Source: Lactifluus volemus (Eukaryota; Basidiomycota; Agaricomycetes; Russulales; Russulaceae). Taken from it: 64,000 nucleotides of DNA. The notes under the pieces are model-generated. The model was not told where the DNA came from, searched no databases, and saw only the letters and a list, made by a program, of their open reading frames with translations. Both the position numbers and the translations under genes were made by a program. Shown here piece after piece: positions 45,703-56,783 of this stretch. Position 1 is the first letter of the stretch; the number at the start of each line of letters is the position of its first letter. Location: positions 1 through 64,000 of the forward strand of contig WTXI01000160.1 in NCBI GenBank assembly GCA_022376515.1, in the 5' to 3' direction.

Positions 45703-48088
45703 TTACAAGACATATCGGAATTCTCTATTCTGTCTATCAGTCAAATCCAAAAACTCCTGTATTTATTCATGAAACCAAGTAAGTTCGTGATAGTGCTTCC
45801 CAGTAAACATTGGACAAGTACCTTGGAAACCTTGACTTCTTCGCGGGTTCCGTCATCGTTGATTCTCACGACATAAACTTCTTTATAAGTGGTATCAAGT
45901 GGCTCCGCGTCGCGACGTTTGTTCTCAAATGCCAGCAATACTCGGATAGCAAATAGCAAAACCATACACAACACATTGCAGATGGCGATTATAATCCACG
46001 GAATACGGTTGCTAAATGTCGCGTCAGTGGTGGTGAGGTACTGTCTGCGCTAGCTCACTCACCGAGGCTTGTATTTAGCTTGCCACATGAAAGGCCCAGC
46101 GGCATTACCAATGCAATACGCAGATAGCATGATGGCGTTCGTCGTAACTCTCTTCGTATGCCCGGCCGTCGTTTGCGATACCCAGACTAGGGATAAGACA
46201 AAGCCAGTGGTCCCAACACCTGATCCAGTTATTCCTGAGACATGTGTTATGTACATTCTCAGGATGTCATGCGTACCTGCAAGCCCGAAAGAGAACAACA
46301 ATCCGACTTTGTCGTGCCAAGGTAAGACATTAACGAGGATTGCTGCGAGAACGTTCGGAACCAAATAAGCAATGGCCACCCATGCCCTGCCGTTTTGGAA
46401 CCGTGAAGCGATTTTAACGCCAGTGAAGATCGTCACAATTTCTACCACACCGCCAACGCAGCCAAGGAGCGTGGTCTGAAATGGGGTGAAACCAAAAGAC
46501 GACACGATGATCTGAATTTGGTTGGTGAGCGAATTCGGGATGTTATCGAAAATTGCAAATAATGCGAAGAGCCATGTCTTTGGATCCGTCAAGGCCTCGA
46601 TCATCCTGTTCGCAAATTCACAACAACCGTACAAAGCGAGACACGAATGGTACTGACTGCTCCTTTTTGAAGTATTTGTTCTCGATTCCCGTTTGGTTGT
46701 CCTTGAGACTCACAGTCAGCTCGGAAAAATTGAGTTGTCATGGCCGACACACTTTGATACGTTGGACCGCCTTTATTCTCTCGTCCTCATTTAGAAACCA
46801 AGCGTTTGTTGGAGAGTCAGGGAAAAAGAAACTGCCTCGTGGTGAACCGGATGGAATACCGTAGGCTCGGGATGCTCACAAGAACAGCAATGCCGTGATG
46901 AATGTACTTACTCCAGTGATGATCATAAGCCTGAAAGGCGGTGAGCATGAGTTACATGAGACATTTGACATAACCGTACCATTGCCATGGCTCCAGTCGT
47001 TTGGAATGGGTGTGCAAAGCGCCAAAGCTGATGAAGCCCAATACAATTTGCGCTGTGACTTGAATGAGTGTCTGCCAAAGGGAACACATGTAGCTTCCGA
47101 ACCAGTTCCATTCATTAAAACTGTTTGGTGGTGAGACAGAACGTAGGACGAGGCTAATATGCAACTTACACCAATAACCAACACGAACAGTGTGCTCTTT
47201 CCGTGTGTAAAACATCAAACTGACAATCATGAAGCCCGCCGTGATGGAACCTTCACACATGCCGAGGATGAGACGGACAACGAAGAGACCGGCGAAGTTC
47301 TTGCAAGCGGCATGACTACACAAAGCAACAGCCCAGATAAGGATGTTCAGACTAGAGGTGTTTTACTTCAGAGAAGTCGGGAGCGCCTTGAAAGGGTGCA
47401 GCCTACCTCATCCACTTCCCGACAGGAAACCTCTGCAGGGCCAAGTTCTGCGGAAACTCGAAGACGAGATAGCTGAGATAGAAGATCGTTCCCAACCTGA
47501 GTGGTGGTGAGTGGTGGGCGTACAGAGTATTTCAAAAGGCAAGACACAACCAATTATATCTGCAAGCAGTCTCGACTGGCGGATACGTCATATAATAATA
47601 TGAGGACGTACTGGTTCGTCGTAAGATGGGTGGCTTTCCTGGTATACGTTCAACAAAGGCAACTTCTCGGATAATTTCCATGCTCACTGGATTCCGAGAA
47701 TCGCAGAGCTCCCCAGAGTTATCTTGTCCATAAACTGGATTCTAGAACACCGTCAAAACGTTGTCAGGAAATTAGGTTTAAACAATGAACGTACAAATAC
47801 AAAACTAGGGCAAGTCTATTGATGAGTCAAATCAGTGGCATCAGCCTTGACACTTACTGCACATGAGAGGCATGATATGTCTGTCTATCTTCCGCCTTCG
47901 TTCAGGTTTGAGGTCATGAGTCTAAGGTGACACTTCCCAAGTCTGATCTCCTACCTGATTCTCAAAGACTCATACGGATCCAGTTCTGAGGTGACACCCG
48001 CGACTAGTTGTGCACCGGTATCAACCTGGCGAGAGTCGAAAGAAACGTGACCATCCTTGTCGTAACCTTTGTCGCTGAGTGAACCCAT
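45703..48088 (-). CDS. MFS transporter, allantoate permease (Dal5/ACS) type
   Basis: Plasma-membrane proton symporter of the anion:cation symporter family; likely substrates are ureides, vitamins or carboxylates. ATG 48088 starts MGSLSDKGYDKDGHVSFDSR. Then RRKIDRHIMPLMC, DKITLGSSAILGI, FAGLFVVRLILGMCEGSITA and TAGFMIVSLMFYTRKE are the family's conserved loop and TM2-TM4 region. WLFALFAIFDNIPNSLTNQ, LLGCVGGVVEIVTIFTGVK and ITGSGVGTTGFVLSLVW mark the second half. SAYCIGNAAGPFMWQAKYKP is a classic signature. The last exon ends EFLDLTDRQNREFRYVL, with TAA at 45703-45705. Many short introns; no disabling change seen. Confidence 0.85.
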
Positions 48089-49337
48089 CTCTGCAGGGTA
48101 GAATAAGAAGAGAAGGAGTGGGGGTGGGGTCCACAGGTTGCGACGATGGAGGCCATGGATTTAAGTTCCTGGATGCCACACACATCCCAGCTTCGAATCC
48201 TAAACTGTCAAGACGCCCGGTGATGCGGACGACTAAAGAAGACGTTTGATACATGATAAACATCGGGTAAGGCATCCGCGCCAATCAACGGAATGAGCAA
48301 TATGGTTCTAGCGAGATTAGGAAGGAAGTAGGCGAATTTAGCGTAGAATCCGATGAACATGGTCGATAAAACTGGTGTGTTTGATCACACACGATTTGGG
48401 ATAACAAGAGTACTGGTATATGGTGACTTGTGATACGTCCAGATCGGGTCGTCTGACGCAGCACCTTTGGTGAGTGAAATGCTAACCGTATAGGTTGTTT
48501 CAAGGATATACAGGACGTGAAAGGATAAGTTCTGGATATACGTACTCGGACACAGTTCGGCAAATATCTTCAGCAAATATCTTCTGGAGTTGGACCCGAT
48601 CAAAAGTTTTTTTAATATATTTATTAGACCAAGCTGTCTGATGAGGATTCCTTATAGACTGCACGGCGGAAGTGTACACGCAAACCGATTTGGATGCCTG
48701 AAGACCGAATGGACCTCATACAGCAAGTGAGAGAATGGCAACGACCGACGCCCCGCCTCCCGCGGGAATGGAGGAGACTCATTGCGTTTCAAAGTGACCG
48801 CGGCGTCATTACCATATATGTCCATTAGATTATCTGCGACGGGTGGGCTATACCCAAAATGTAAAGAGCAACGTGGGTCTGGCTACGGGACCTGGCAGGT
48901 TTCAAGTCTGTCGCAACCGGCTCATCACTCCAGAAGCGAACTTTTCGGAGACAAAGCCTGTCCACACACCGCGGAGTATTAATGTATTTTTTCAATCTAC
49001 GTTGTGCATAGCCCCGATTCGGATGCGCATAGGGGCTGGATGATCAAGGCAATTGATTTATTGACCCGCCAGATCTCTCGGCATGATGGGTGTTCTAGGC
49101 CTGGTTGCATTCATTTGTATGTAAGGAAATAAGGAAGGGGGTCTAATGGGGATAACACAAGAAGAAAGAGTCGGAGGAGCGGAGGAGTATTGCCATTGGC
49201 CCGGTTCTGTGATAGCGAAAATGTTTGGCATGTCACGTGAAGTCCAGCTCTTAAATTGACTTCACGTAAACCGGTTCTATGCGACACTTGAGTTTGGCTA
49301 TAACGCCCCTACCTACAGTATTAGCTTTTTCGACTTT
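48089..49337. other. Intergenic region
   Basis: Divergent upstream regions of the MFS gene and the glutamine synthetase-like gene. No gene or repeat is recognised. Confidence 0.4.
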
Positions 49338-51011
49338 ATGGCCCGTACATCGACATCGGAAGTTGCCTTTGGCGTACAATATCTGCCGGCCTCGGTCGAG
49401 CTCCCAACCCTTGGACAAGGCAACGTCATTCTTGAGTTGGAGAAGAATGGGATACGCTACGTCCGTTTTCAATGGGTCGACTACACAAACATTACTCGCT
49501 ACCGTATCATACCCCTTTCTGCCTTTAGAAAGCTTCTTTCAGCCCCGCGCCCCGGGATAGGGATTACCAAGGCTGTCCTTGGGCTCATCGGACCATCAAT
49601 AGCTCCGGGATTTTCAGCTACTGGTGAATACCTGTACACTCCTGACTTGAGTTCCACTCGCCTATGTGGCTATGCTCCCGGGCATGCGAGTTTGATGGGC
49701 TGGTTCGAGGAAAAGGTGCCCACTCAGGAAAATGACTCGGAAGATGTTTTCTCAACTCCTTGTCCTCGAAGGCTTCTCAAAGGCATCGTAAAGTACGTAG
49801 ACTCGGAAACTGTCGGATGGATTTTGACAATAAGTGACTTTAGCAAGGGTAAAGCATTGGGTGTCCAGTTTCTTGTTGGAGTTGAGACAGAATTCATTCT
49901 CCTCAAATCGACGCATCCCATCGAGGCCGTGAGCGACGGTCCTTGGTCAGCATCTCGTACATTACTATCGGGTTCTGATGCTGCAAAATGCCTTGAGGAT
50001 ATTGCCGATGCTCTCCAAACTGGTGATATTGAACTCCTGATGTATCACGCCGAGGCAGCTCCTGGACAGGTTGTGATACTATTATCGCTGGTTAGTGCGC
50101 GGCTAACATAAATTTTCAACTGGCAGTACGAGGTTGTGACGGGTCCGCTGCCACCCTTAGAAGCCGCTGATGCTGTTGTATTTACTCGCGAGACAATTAT
50201 CCACATTGCGGCGAAGCACGGGCTACATGCCACATTTTCTCCCCGAGTCAATACAGACAACTGTAAATGTTTCGCTTTTCACACCAGACCAAATCGTTTG
50301 ATATATCAATCACAGGTGGGACCGCAGCACATGCACATATATCCATACACCCTACATCTCAATGGCTTGAAAATCGACCCCCACAAAATCCAAATACCAA
50401 TCGGAGTACAACTATGACACCTCTAGAACGATCGTTCTTGCAGTCTCTTCTTGAAAATCTACCTTCTAGTACTGCATTCACCCTGCCAACAGCAGAGTCA
50501 TATGGTCGAGTCCAAGACGGCATCTGGTCATGCGGCACGTATGCTTGCTGGGGAGAAGACAACCGGGAAGTAGCAGTGCGTCTCACGGGTCCACCTGGTT
50601 CCCATCATTTCGAAGTGCGCACCATCGATGCGACTGCAAATCCTCATGTCGCTTTGGCAACCATACTCGGACTGGGTCTCCTCGGAATAGAGAATGGTTT
50701 GGAACTGAAGATAGGGGGAATAGAAGGTATTGCGGCGCATTTGAGTGTCGAAGAGCGTGCAAAGAAAGGTATTATAGGGCGCATCCCGTGTACGCTTAGC
50801 GAAGCCAGGGATGCTGCACGTCGGGACACGACTATCACCAATGTTCTTGGGAGCGACTTTGTGCAGAAATACCTGGGCGTAAATGAGGTATGAGATTGAC
50901 TCCTGAACAGAGAACGAGGCTGATGACTGTCAGACCATGGAGAAATATTTGAGGAGCAAGCAAGGCAGCCTCGCTGGCGAAGACAAAATACAGAGTATTC
51001 TAAATTATTGA
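49338..51011 (+). CDS. Glutamine synthetase-like protein (FluG C-terminal type)
   Basis: ATP-dependent amine ligase fold of the GSI/FluG group; the true substrate is uncertain. Three introns (50070-50126, 50263-50315, 50888-50933) leave an exact 505-residue frame. The beta-Grasp domain includes NGIRYVRFQWVDYTNITRYR. The catalytic domain has VGVETEFILL (metal-binding Glu pair), MYHAEAAPGQYEVVTGPLPP, GTAAHAHISIHP (His ligand) and RLTGPPGSHHFEVRTIDATA, then NPHVALATILGLGLLGIENG. The C-terminus is YLRSKQGSLAGEDKIQSILN plus Tyr. No amidohydrolase domain precedes it, so it is the stand-alone form rather than full FluG. Confidence 0.88.
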
Positions 51012-51472
51012 GTGATAGTTGTTTATCTCAGATTTAGTCTGGTCTGTTGCAATCCCTGTGGCGTAGATGATGAAGCCACCCACGAATAAGTTTTGAACAA
51101 GATTGCGTATTCGTTAGATCTGTATATAAGCAGCCTATGGAGTCCCTAGAGACATTTACGACTAGAAATCCGGAAGTGTACATGAGGAAGCTTACGTTCA
51201 TGTCGCCGCAGGAGCCGCGAGCCATATTACGCGCTGTAGCCGGGCCGGTAACCCGATCTGGGGATTTCTGTGGGATTCAAATAATCACAAGATGATAGCG
51301 GTAGGGCAATTTCCTTGAGAGATTTAGTATATAAATAAAGTGTGCAGGCCTTTTCTGTGCTGAAGTGCATACGTCGTAACTTAAAACTCTGCATAGGAGT
51401 GCCCAAAGGAGTGCCACGACGTGGCGGCTGGCTCATGCGCTCCGCAGGAACCCAGCTTTGTATGTGACGACC
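51012..51472. other. Spacer between the glutamine synthetase-like gene and snurportin
   Basis: No feature beyond the presumed 3' and 5' untranslated regions. Confidence 0.4.
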
Positions 51473-53047
51473 ATGTTTGCAAACAGAAGGGCATCATTTA
51501 AACAGCCTCCCCCGCACGTTTTAAGCACATCTTTATCCCAAGAGTCTAGGCGTCACAAGGTCTGTTGGAGAAACCAGACGTATACTAGTCCGCTGGGCTC
51601 ACACAACCGAACTGTTTACAGGCATTGGAGGAGCAGAAGCGTGTGCGACAGATACTTATCGCATCGGGATATGCTATTCAATGAATATCATATATCTAGA
51701 GACGGGCAAGGCTTGTGGAGAGCGAACGTCACATCGATCTATTTGCCGACCTGAATCTTGGACATTCCGATGACGAAGATGGCAAAGACGATGACCCGCC
51801 TGATGTTGTCTTGGAGGGCGTCGCCCAATTGGCACCTCTACTACCGCGATCAGAACCCGATCAAGTTCCCGTCTCCAGTCTGGATTATCATGCAGAATCG
51901 AGCGCGACGGGGGAACCTGAGGTCATGATGACTACCCCTTCAAAACGGAAAGGAAGACGAATGAAAGCAACGAAAAATTCGAAAAAGAAGGCAAGCCCTT
52001 GGGCTAATAAGTGCATGTATGCGGAGCTGTTGGAGATGCAGGAAACTGACCTGTGGGCGGGTGGGGAAGACGGGTTGCCCGGTGATCTCGAGACTGGTTG
52101 GGTGGCTCTAGCCCCCGTTCCTGTCGGTAAGAGATGTCTGGCAATCTCCCTCCAGGGCGGGGGAACGATCGGAGCTGGTGCGTCGTCTGGCAGACCGTCT
52201 TGTGACAACTGAACAAAAAATTTCCTGTTAGTTCCCAATACTACGATCCGCTCCCGGGTCTTGGGCAAACCCTTAATCCCTCGCTTCCCATCTCCTTTAC
52301 CGTCGGACACCGTGCTGGATTGTATTTTGGATCAAAATTGGAGGGAGAATGGCATCCTTCACGTCCTCGATGTCATCAAATGGAAAGGGCGGGATATTGC
52401 GGATTGCGAATCATCTTTCCGGTCAGCACCTCTTTCCGGGTTATAGACTACACACTCTGACGAGTTCAGTAGTTTCTGGTGGCGAGATACACGTTTGTCC
52501 GAGTTACCACCCTCGTGTCCCCCGACAGTATCCGCTCCCCCGATCGCGCTCCACGCTTCGACAGAAGAGCGTAAAATTCCAATCGGATATCGCTTCCCGT
52601 ACCCCACCACGTTTTTTGGCATCCCATGCTATACCAATACGACTTTCCCCAACTTTCTCAGTACCATCATCCCTCGGGCTCGCTCATCTCATCACGCTCA
52701 AGTATCCATCCCGCCTGGACCAAATGACACGGATATGATGGATATCGAGTCATCTCAGCTCACGAGCCCTGTGCATCGCGCGGCGATCAAACCAGATGGG
52801 TTACTCTTATATGTTGCTCAAGCAATTTACGAGCCAGGTACAAGTCCTTTGAGTAGTTGGGTCCCGCTTGTTGCCCCTGCCATTGATGAAGTAGAGAGTT
52901 CCAAGCAGCCATCCCCGTTGGATGTCTTCGAAAGGTGACTTCCCAATATCCTCGTAGTAACTGTCACTCATTATCTTCAGGCTCGTGAAAAAAAGGGTCA
53001 CGAGAGGCGCTCACTCTTCAGCCGAGGAAGTGGACATGCTCCACTGA
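51473..53047 (+). CDS. Snurportin-1 (m3G-cap snRNP import adaptor)
   Basis: Adaptor that carries capped spliceosomal snRNPs into the nucleus with importin beta. ATG 51473 gives MFANRRASFKQPPPHVLSTS. Splicing at 51559-51603 and over ~51628-51700 yields ALEEQKRRRARLVESERHID, a basic importin-beta-binding-like arm, then LFADLNLGHSDDEDG. The cap-binding domain reads GKRCLAISLQG, VPNTTIRSRVLGKPLIPRFP, SPLPSDTVLDCILDQNWREN, GILHVLDVIKWKGRDIADCE and FRFWWRDTRLSELPPSCPP, and KPDGLLLYVAQAIYEPGTSP is the C-terminal signature. The last exon ends EEVDMLH at 53047. The GTG-initiated frame at 51715 is an internal exon, not the start. Confidence 0.88.
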
Positions 53048-53819
53048 CCTGGCATCACTGTTCGGTGCCTGTACTACCATATCAAAATGTATGAAAATTT
53101 CTCGATACGAGCTAGCGTCCCTCTCCCCCTCGAGTTGCTGTTGTCCATGACCATCGTGGCATCTGTATCTTCACGTCATGCTTATGGAAACTCGCATTCA
53201 CAACGGGTCATACGGCTACGCTCAGCGTCATGTGCCAATGGATCCGGCGTGCTGATATCTCGACATCGACCCAGAAATTTTCAAGAGGAATACATATGGG
53301 CCGGTAGAACCGGAATGAAATAAGAACGGAGCGTTATTCTCATCACATCGAAACCATTATCGGCCAACCAGTGTTGAGTCCACGATTTGGGGTAAACACA
53401 TCTCCACGACGAACGCTGAGGTTAGCGCCAGTACAGTAGTACATCAGCCGATCGAACTCGTGGTGTTGATTGGACTCACTTTGCTTGCTGCATGCTTTGC
53501 GTCTCTAGGTTTCCTTAAAGATCCTACTATTCATTTCAAGGCCCGTTCTCATCGTTTCCCAAAATCGTCCCGTCCGAGCAGCTGGGCCCGTCAGGTCACA
53601 TTACTATCTTCAGAGGGCGCAAGTTAGGTGCCGCGAATCCAAGGGATGGTGGAGTAAGTTTTGTACACACAAACGACTAGTCCATCCCAAAGTAGACGAC
53701 GAATAAGAAAACTAAATAACCTAAGGGACAGGTGGACCCAACGAATTCCCCCTCTAACATGAAAAGCGTTCCTGGGAAAGCAAGTCGATTGGTCGATTAG
53801 GCACAAAATGCGTGCACGC
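53048..53819. other. Spacer after snurportin
   Basis: No supported gene. The minus-strand frame at 53624-53830 is read-through beyond the lost stop of the neighbouring MFS pseudogene. Confidence 0.4.
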
Positions 53820-55736
53820 ACCCTCAACACCCTCCCCGTAAGCTGGACCGTCGGTATTATGAGAACAAACAGTGCAGCAACGACGCTAGAACATCAACGA
53901 TGTGAGAATACTAGTACTAGATGAAATGAGTTGACGAGTCAAGCAGACGACATACGCAGCCTCGTAACCAAGAGTCTGTAGTGCTCCATGCTTTATCGCC
54001 CATGGAACTTGGAAGTATGCAACGCCGAAAGTACGTGCGAGATTCAACAATGCGCTGACCTCGCCCTGGTGTTTCTTGAAGCAGTCGTTGGCGTGCGCAT
54101 CTAAGAAGAATAGGCACTTAGTGTTTCCTCCGAAACGGTCATGGAAAGAGACACACAGACTGCTATGGTGCCCGCCATGATCGCGACTATGGCTATTCCC
54201 CACCCCATCACGAGTGGGCCAACAGAAAGGTGGTTTTGGAGCGCTGCACCAAGCACTGGCACAACGAAACCGCAGATGTACAACGGGATTGCTATGTAGC
54301 ACGTCCTGTAAATCCGCCCGCCGATAGACCATCGTCAACCTGTTGAGCCCCTTCCAAATGGATCACATAAACACTACTTGCCATAGTTGACTCTCAGCCT
54401 CAAAAAAATGCCATGATTACGTCTTGTGGTGGCGCCCATGATGGCATCATTCACGAAGTGGCCGATCAGTTCGCCAATGACGACTGCGATCTACATGAAT
54501 GACTCTCATGAGCAAACTGCTATCAGTATGATGGAAGCACGACCATTGGTGTCTGCATATGCGCTAGCAATGGCAAATTGGGGAAACCCGTACCCCAAAA
54601 GGAGGCGGAGAACCGAGAAAAACGGCATTGGTGACCTATCGAAGAGTTTGAGGAATGATTTCACAAATGTTGAGCACGATAGGGAATTGGGATTAAAGTG
54701 TACGTACGTTGATGCCAATCGAAAAACCAAACAGAGCGGCCTGTGCACGGCGCAACTTCCTCAGATAACTGCGAGGGTTACCCCAGTGTCAAACATAGCC
54801 AATTACCTCAAAAACCAGTATGCTCAGAAGGTGTGGGCGCCAAAAGAGTCTGAATGGGGTAGATACGGCTTCACGCCAGGTTGTCCTGTAATTCGCCATC
54901 TTCATCCGTTATGCCCACAAGCGTCTTAACACGATAACGTAGGCGACTTGTGTTTTGTGTAGAAATCGCACGCCATGACCGTACATCCTACCCGGGATAA
55001 GAAGAGAGCCCGTAGTAGAGATGATGAACTCTCACGTCTCACGTCCCCAAAAGACCATAAGAAAGAGAAAAAAAATGCGCTATAGATGGACCCGATTCCG
55101 TACGTCCATCTCTAACTGACAGTACAGTAATTCTTAGGCAAAGCACATCCTCAAAGCGAGGAAACCAACCTTGTGCGTGCAACGAGGAAACCAATCGTCC
55201 AGATATTCAGCTAGACACGACTCTGTTAATTTTTGAGTGATTGAGAATGGAAGAGGTTATCCACCTTTCGCGCTTGACGATGAAAAGGATACATGTCCGT
55301 GACAACATAGCGACCCTGTTTGCTTATAAAACGTGCTGTTCTACCGAATTGAAGGAAGTAATTTGTACGTTGCCTGTGGACACGTCCTGTGAGGGTAGAG
55401 ATACGGTCATCACGGAGAGAAACGGTCAATAATTTCCCGTTCAGCGGACAAAAGGGTGACGGACGTTTTGTGGGCTGTGGTCACAAGACAGTCTTCCCGT
55501 CTGGCGAAAGCTTCGAGCGTGACGCGATCTTGTCGCCAAACTCAATGCGCGCCTCGCTGTGCCGAATTAATTGATAATAAAAGGCATCGACAGACGGGGA
55601 AAATGGACCCTCGGCACCCGGGATCGAGAACAAGTCATCCGATACATTTTTCATGGTACGTATACAGGTCAATGTCCAGTGAATTCCCCTCGGTTTCCAC
55701 ATCCCCTTGCTCAGACTGTACTGGTAGCAACGACAT
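53820..55736 (-). pseudogene. MFS transporter pseudogene (tandem copy of 56784-59464)
   Basis: A degraded duplicate of the intact MFS gene next to it. The start MSLLPVQSEQGDVETEG (55736) leads to DLYTYHEKCIG followed by TGA, where the intact copy has CGA (IGRLVLDP). A second stop, TGA for TGG, follows KLSPDGKTVL. The next ~700 bp, encoding transmembrane segments 1-4, is missing. Later pieces survive: YVVTDMYPFHRQARK, YGFPQFAIASAYA, GEVSALLNLARTFGVAYFQV and VLIIPTVQLTGRVLRVR. The normal stop codon is also lost. With two stops, an internal deletion and no stop at the end, it cannot encode a transporter. Confidence 0.85.
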
Positions 55737-56783
55737 GGTATAAGATGTCAGTGTGCATTGACGCGCGAGGGAAGGGGGTGCATTTGTTACAGCACGCGTC
55801 GTACAATGGCAATGAAGAAGGTTTTTCGGAATATATTGAAAGCTGCAACGAAGCACACACGGTAATAGACCCGCGCCGCAACTGAGTAATAAGCAGCATA
55901 CTGGTGGCAAGTAAGACAGATCTTCGGCTCTGGGGCCCCTAATAATACATATATATTGCTTCTAGAAGCGTGCGATGAGTGTAGGGTGACCAAATGAACA
56001 AGGTTTCAATACACTTGTACCAAAGTGTGTGGAGAACCACGTTGATCCGAGGGTTTAATTTGAATATAGAATCAAGGGCTGCAACCAGAACGCGTATCGG
56101 GAACAAATTTTTAGTTGAGCAAATGGTCGGTCGAAAGCGCGCGGTGCTTCTTCAATAGCATATGCATAGAATAAGTACCGTAAGAGCACTGCCACGACAT
56201 GTAGGCCATTACGCAGCGACATATTCAACGACACACCCGTATGAATCTCGGTCGGTTGAAGTGACGAGCAGCAAGTACTGTACAATAATAATAAGGGTTC
56301 GTTCAAGTTGAAGTATTAGCTAATTCGCATGGATAAAATGGGCCGGGGAAAGCCGGTCCTGTGGCGTTGAATGACGTAATCTTCAAACGGCTTGACACTC
56401 CGACCTTGGCAATAAACGGACAGGCGTCCGTCTGTAGACAACTCAGTTCATTCCTAATGTTTGGGACAAACAACTCTCTTAGTACATAACACACCAACAT
56501 ATGGGAAGCAGGGTGAAGACTGGGCCCATGGGTATTATACAGTAGCTGAAAAGATAAAGGTGTGAAAGCTGACTTTGGGCTTTAAGGGAAAAATCAGAGA
56601 GGTATCGCATAACAAGTGAGAGGAAACTGTTGGGGTAGAAGAAAAGGAGGGACTAGAATCTGATGGTTCGATCGGTGCTCTTGCGTTGGGCTAGTGGGAC
56701 GTAGCGTGGAAGTAACAATGTCCCCCTCTAGTATGAGAAGCGTTTCTGGGAAAGCAAGATGTCAGGCATAAACTTCAGGAAAG
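55737..56783. other. Spacer between tandem MFS copies
   Basis: The part just upstream of the pseudogene (about 55780-55900) resembles 59498-59640 upstream of the intact gene, so the promoter was included in the duplication. The remainder has no recognisable feature. Confidence 0.5.

Noticed and set aside
51715..52212. GTG-started frame as a separate acidic protein
   Set aside because: It is an internal exon of snurportin; upstream exons supply the ATG and the basic arm.
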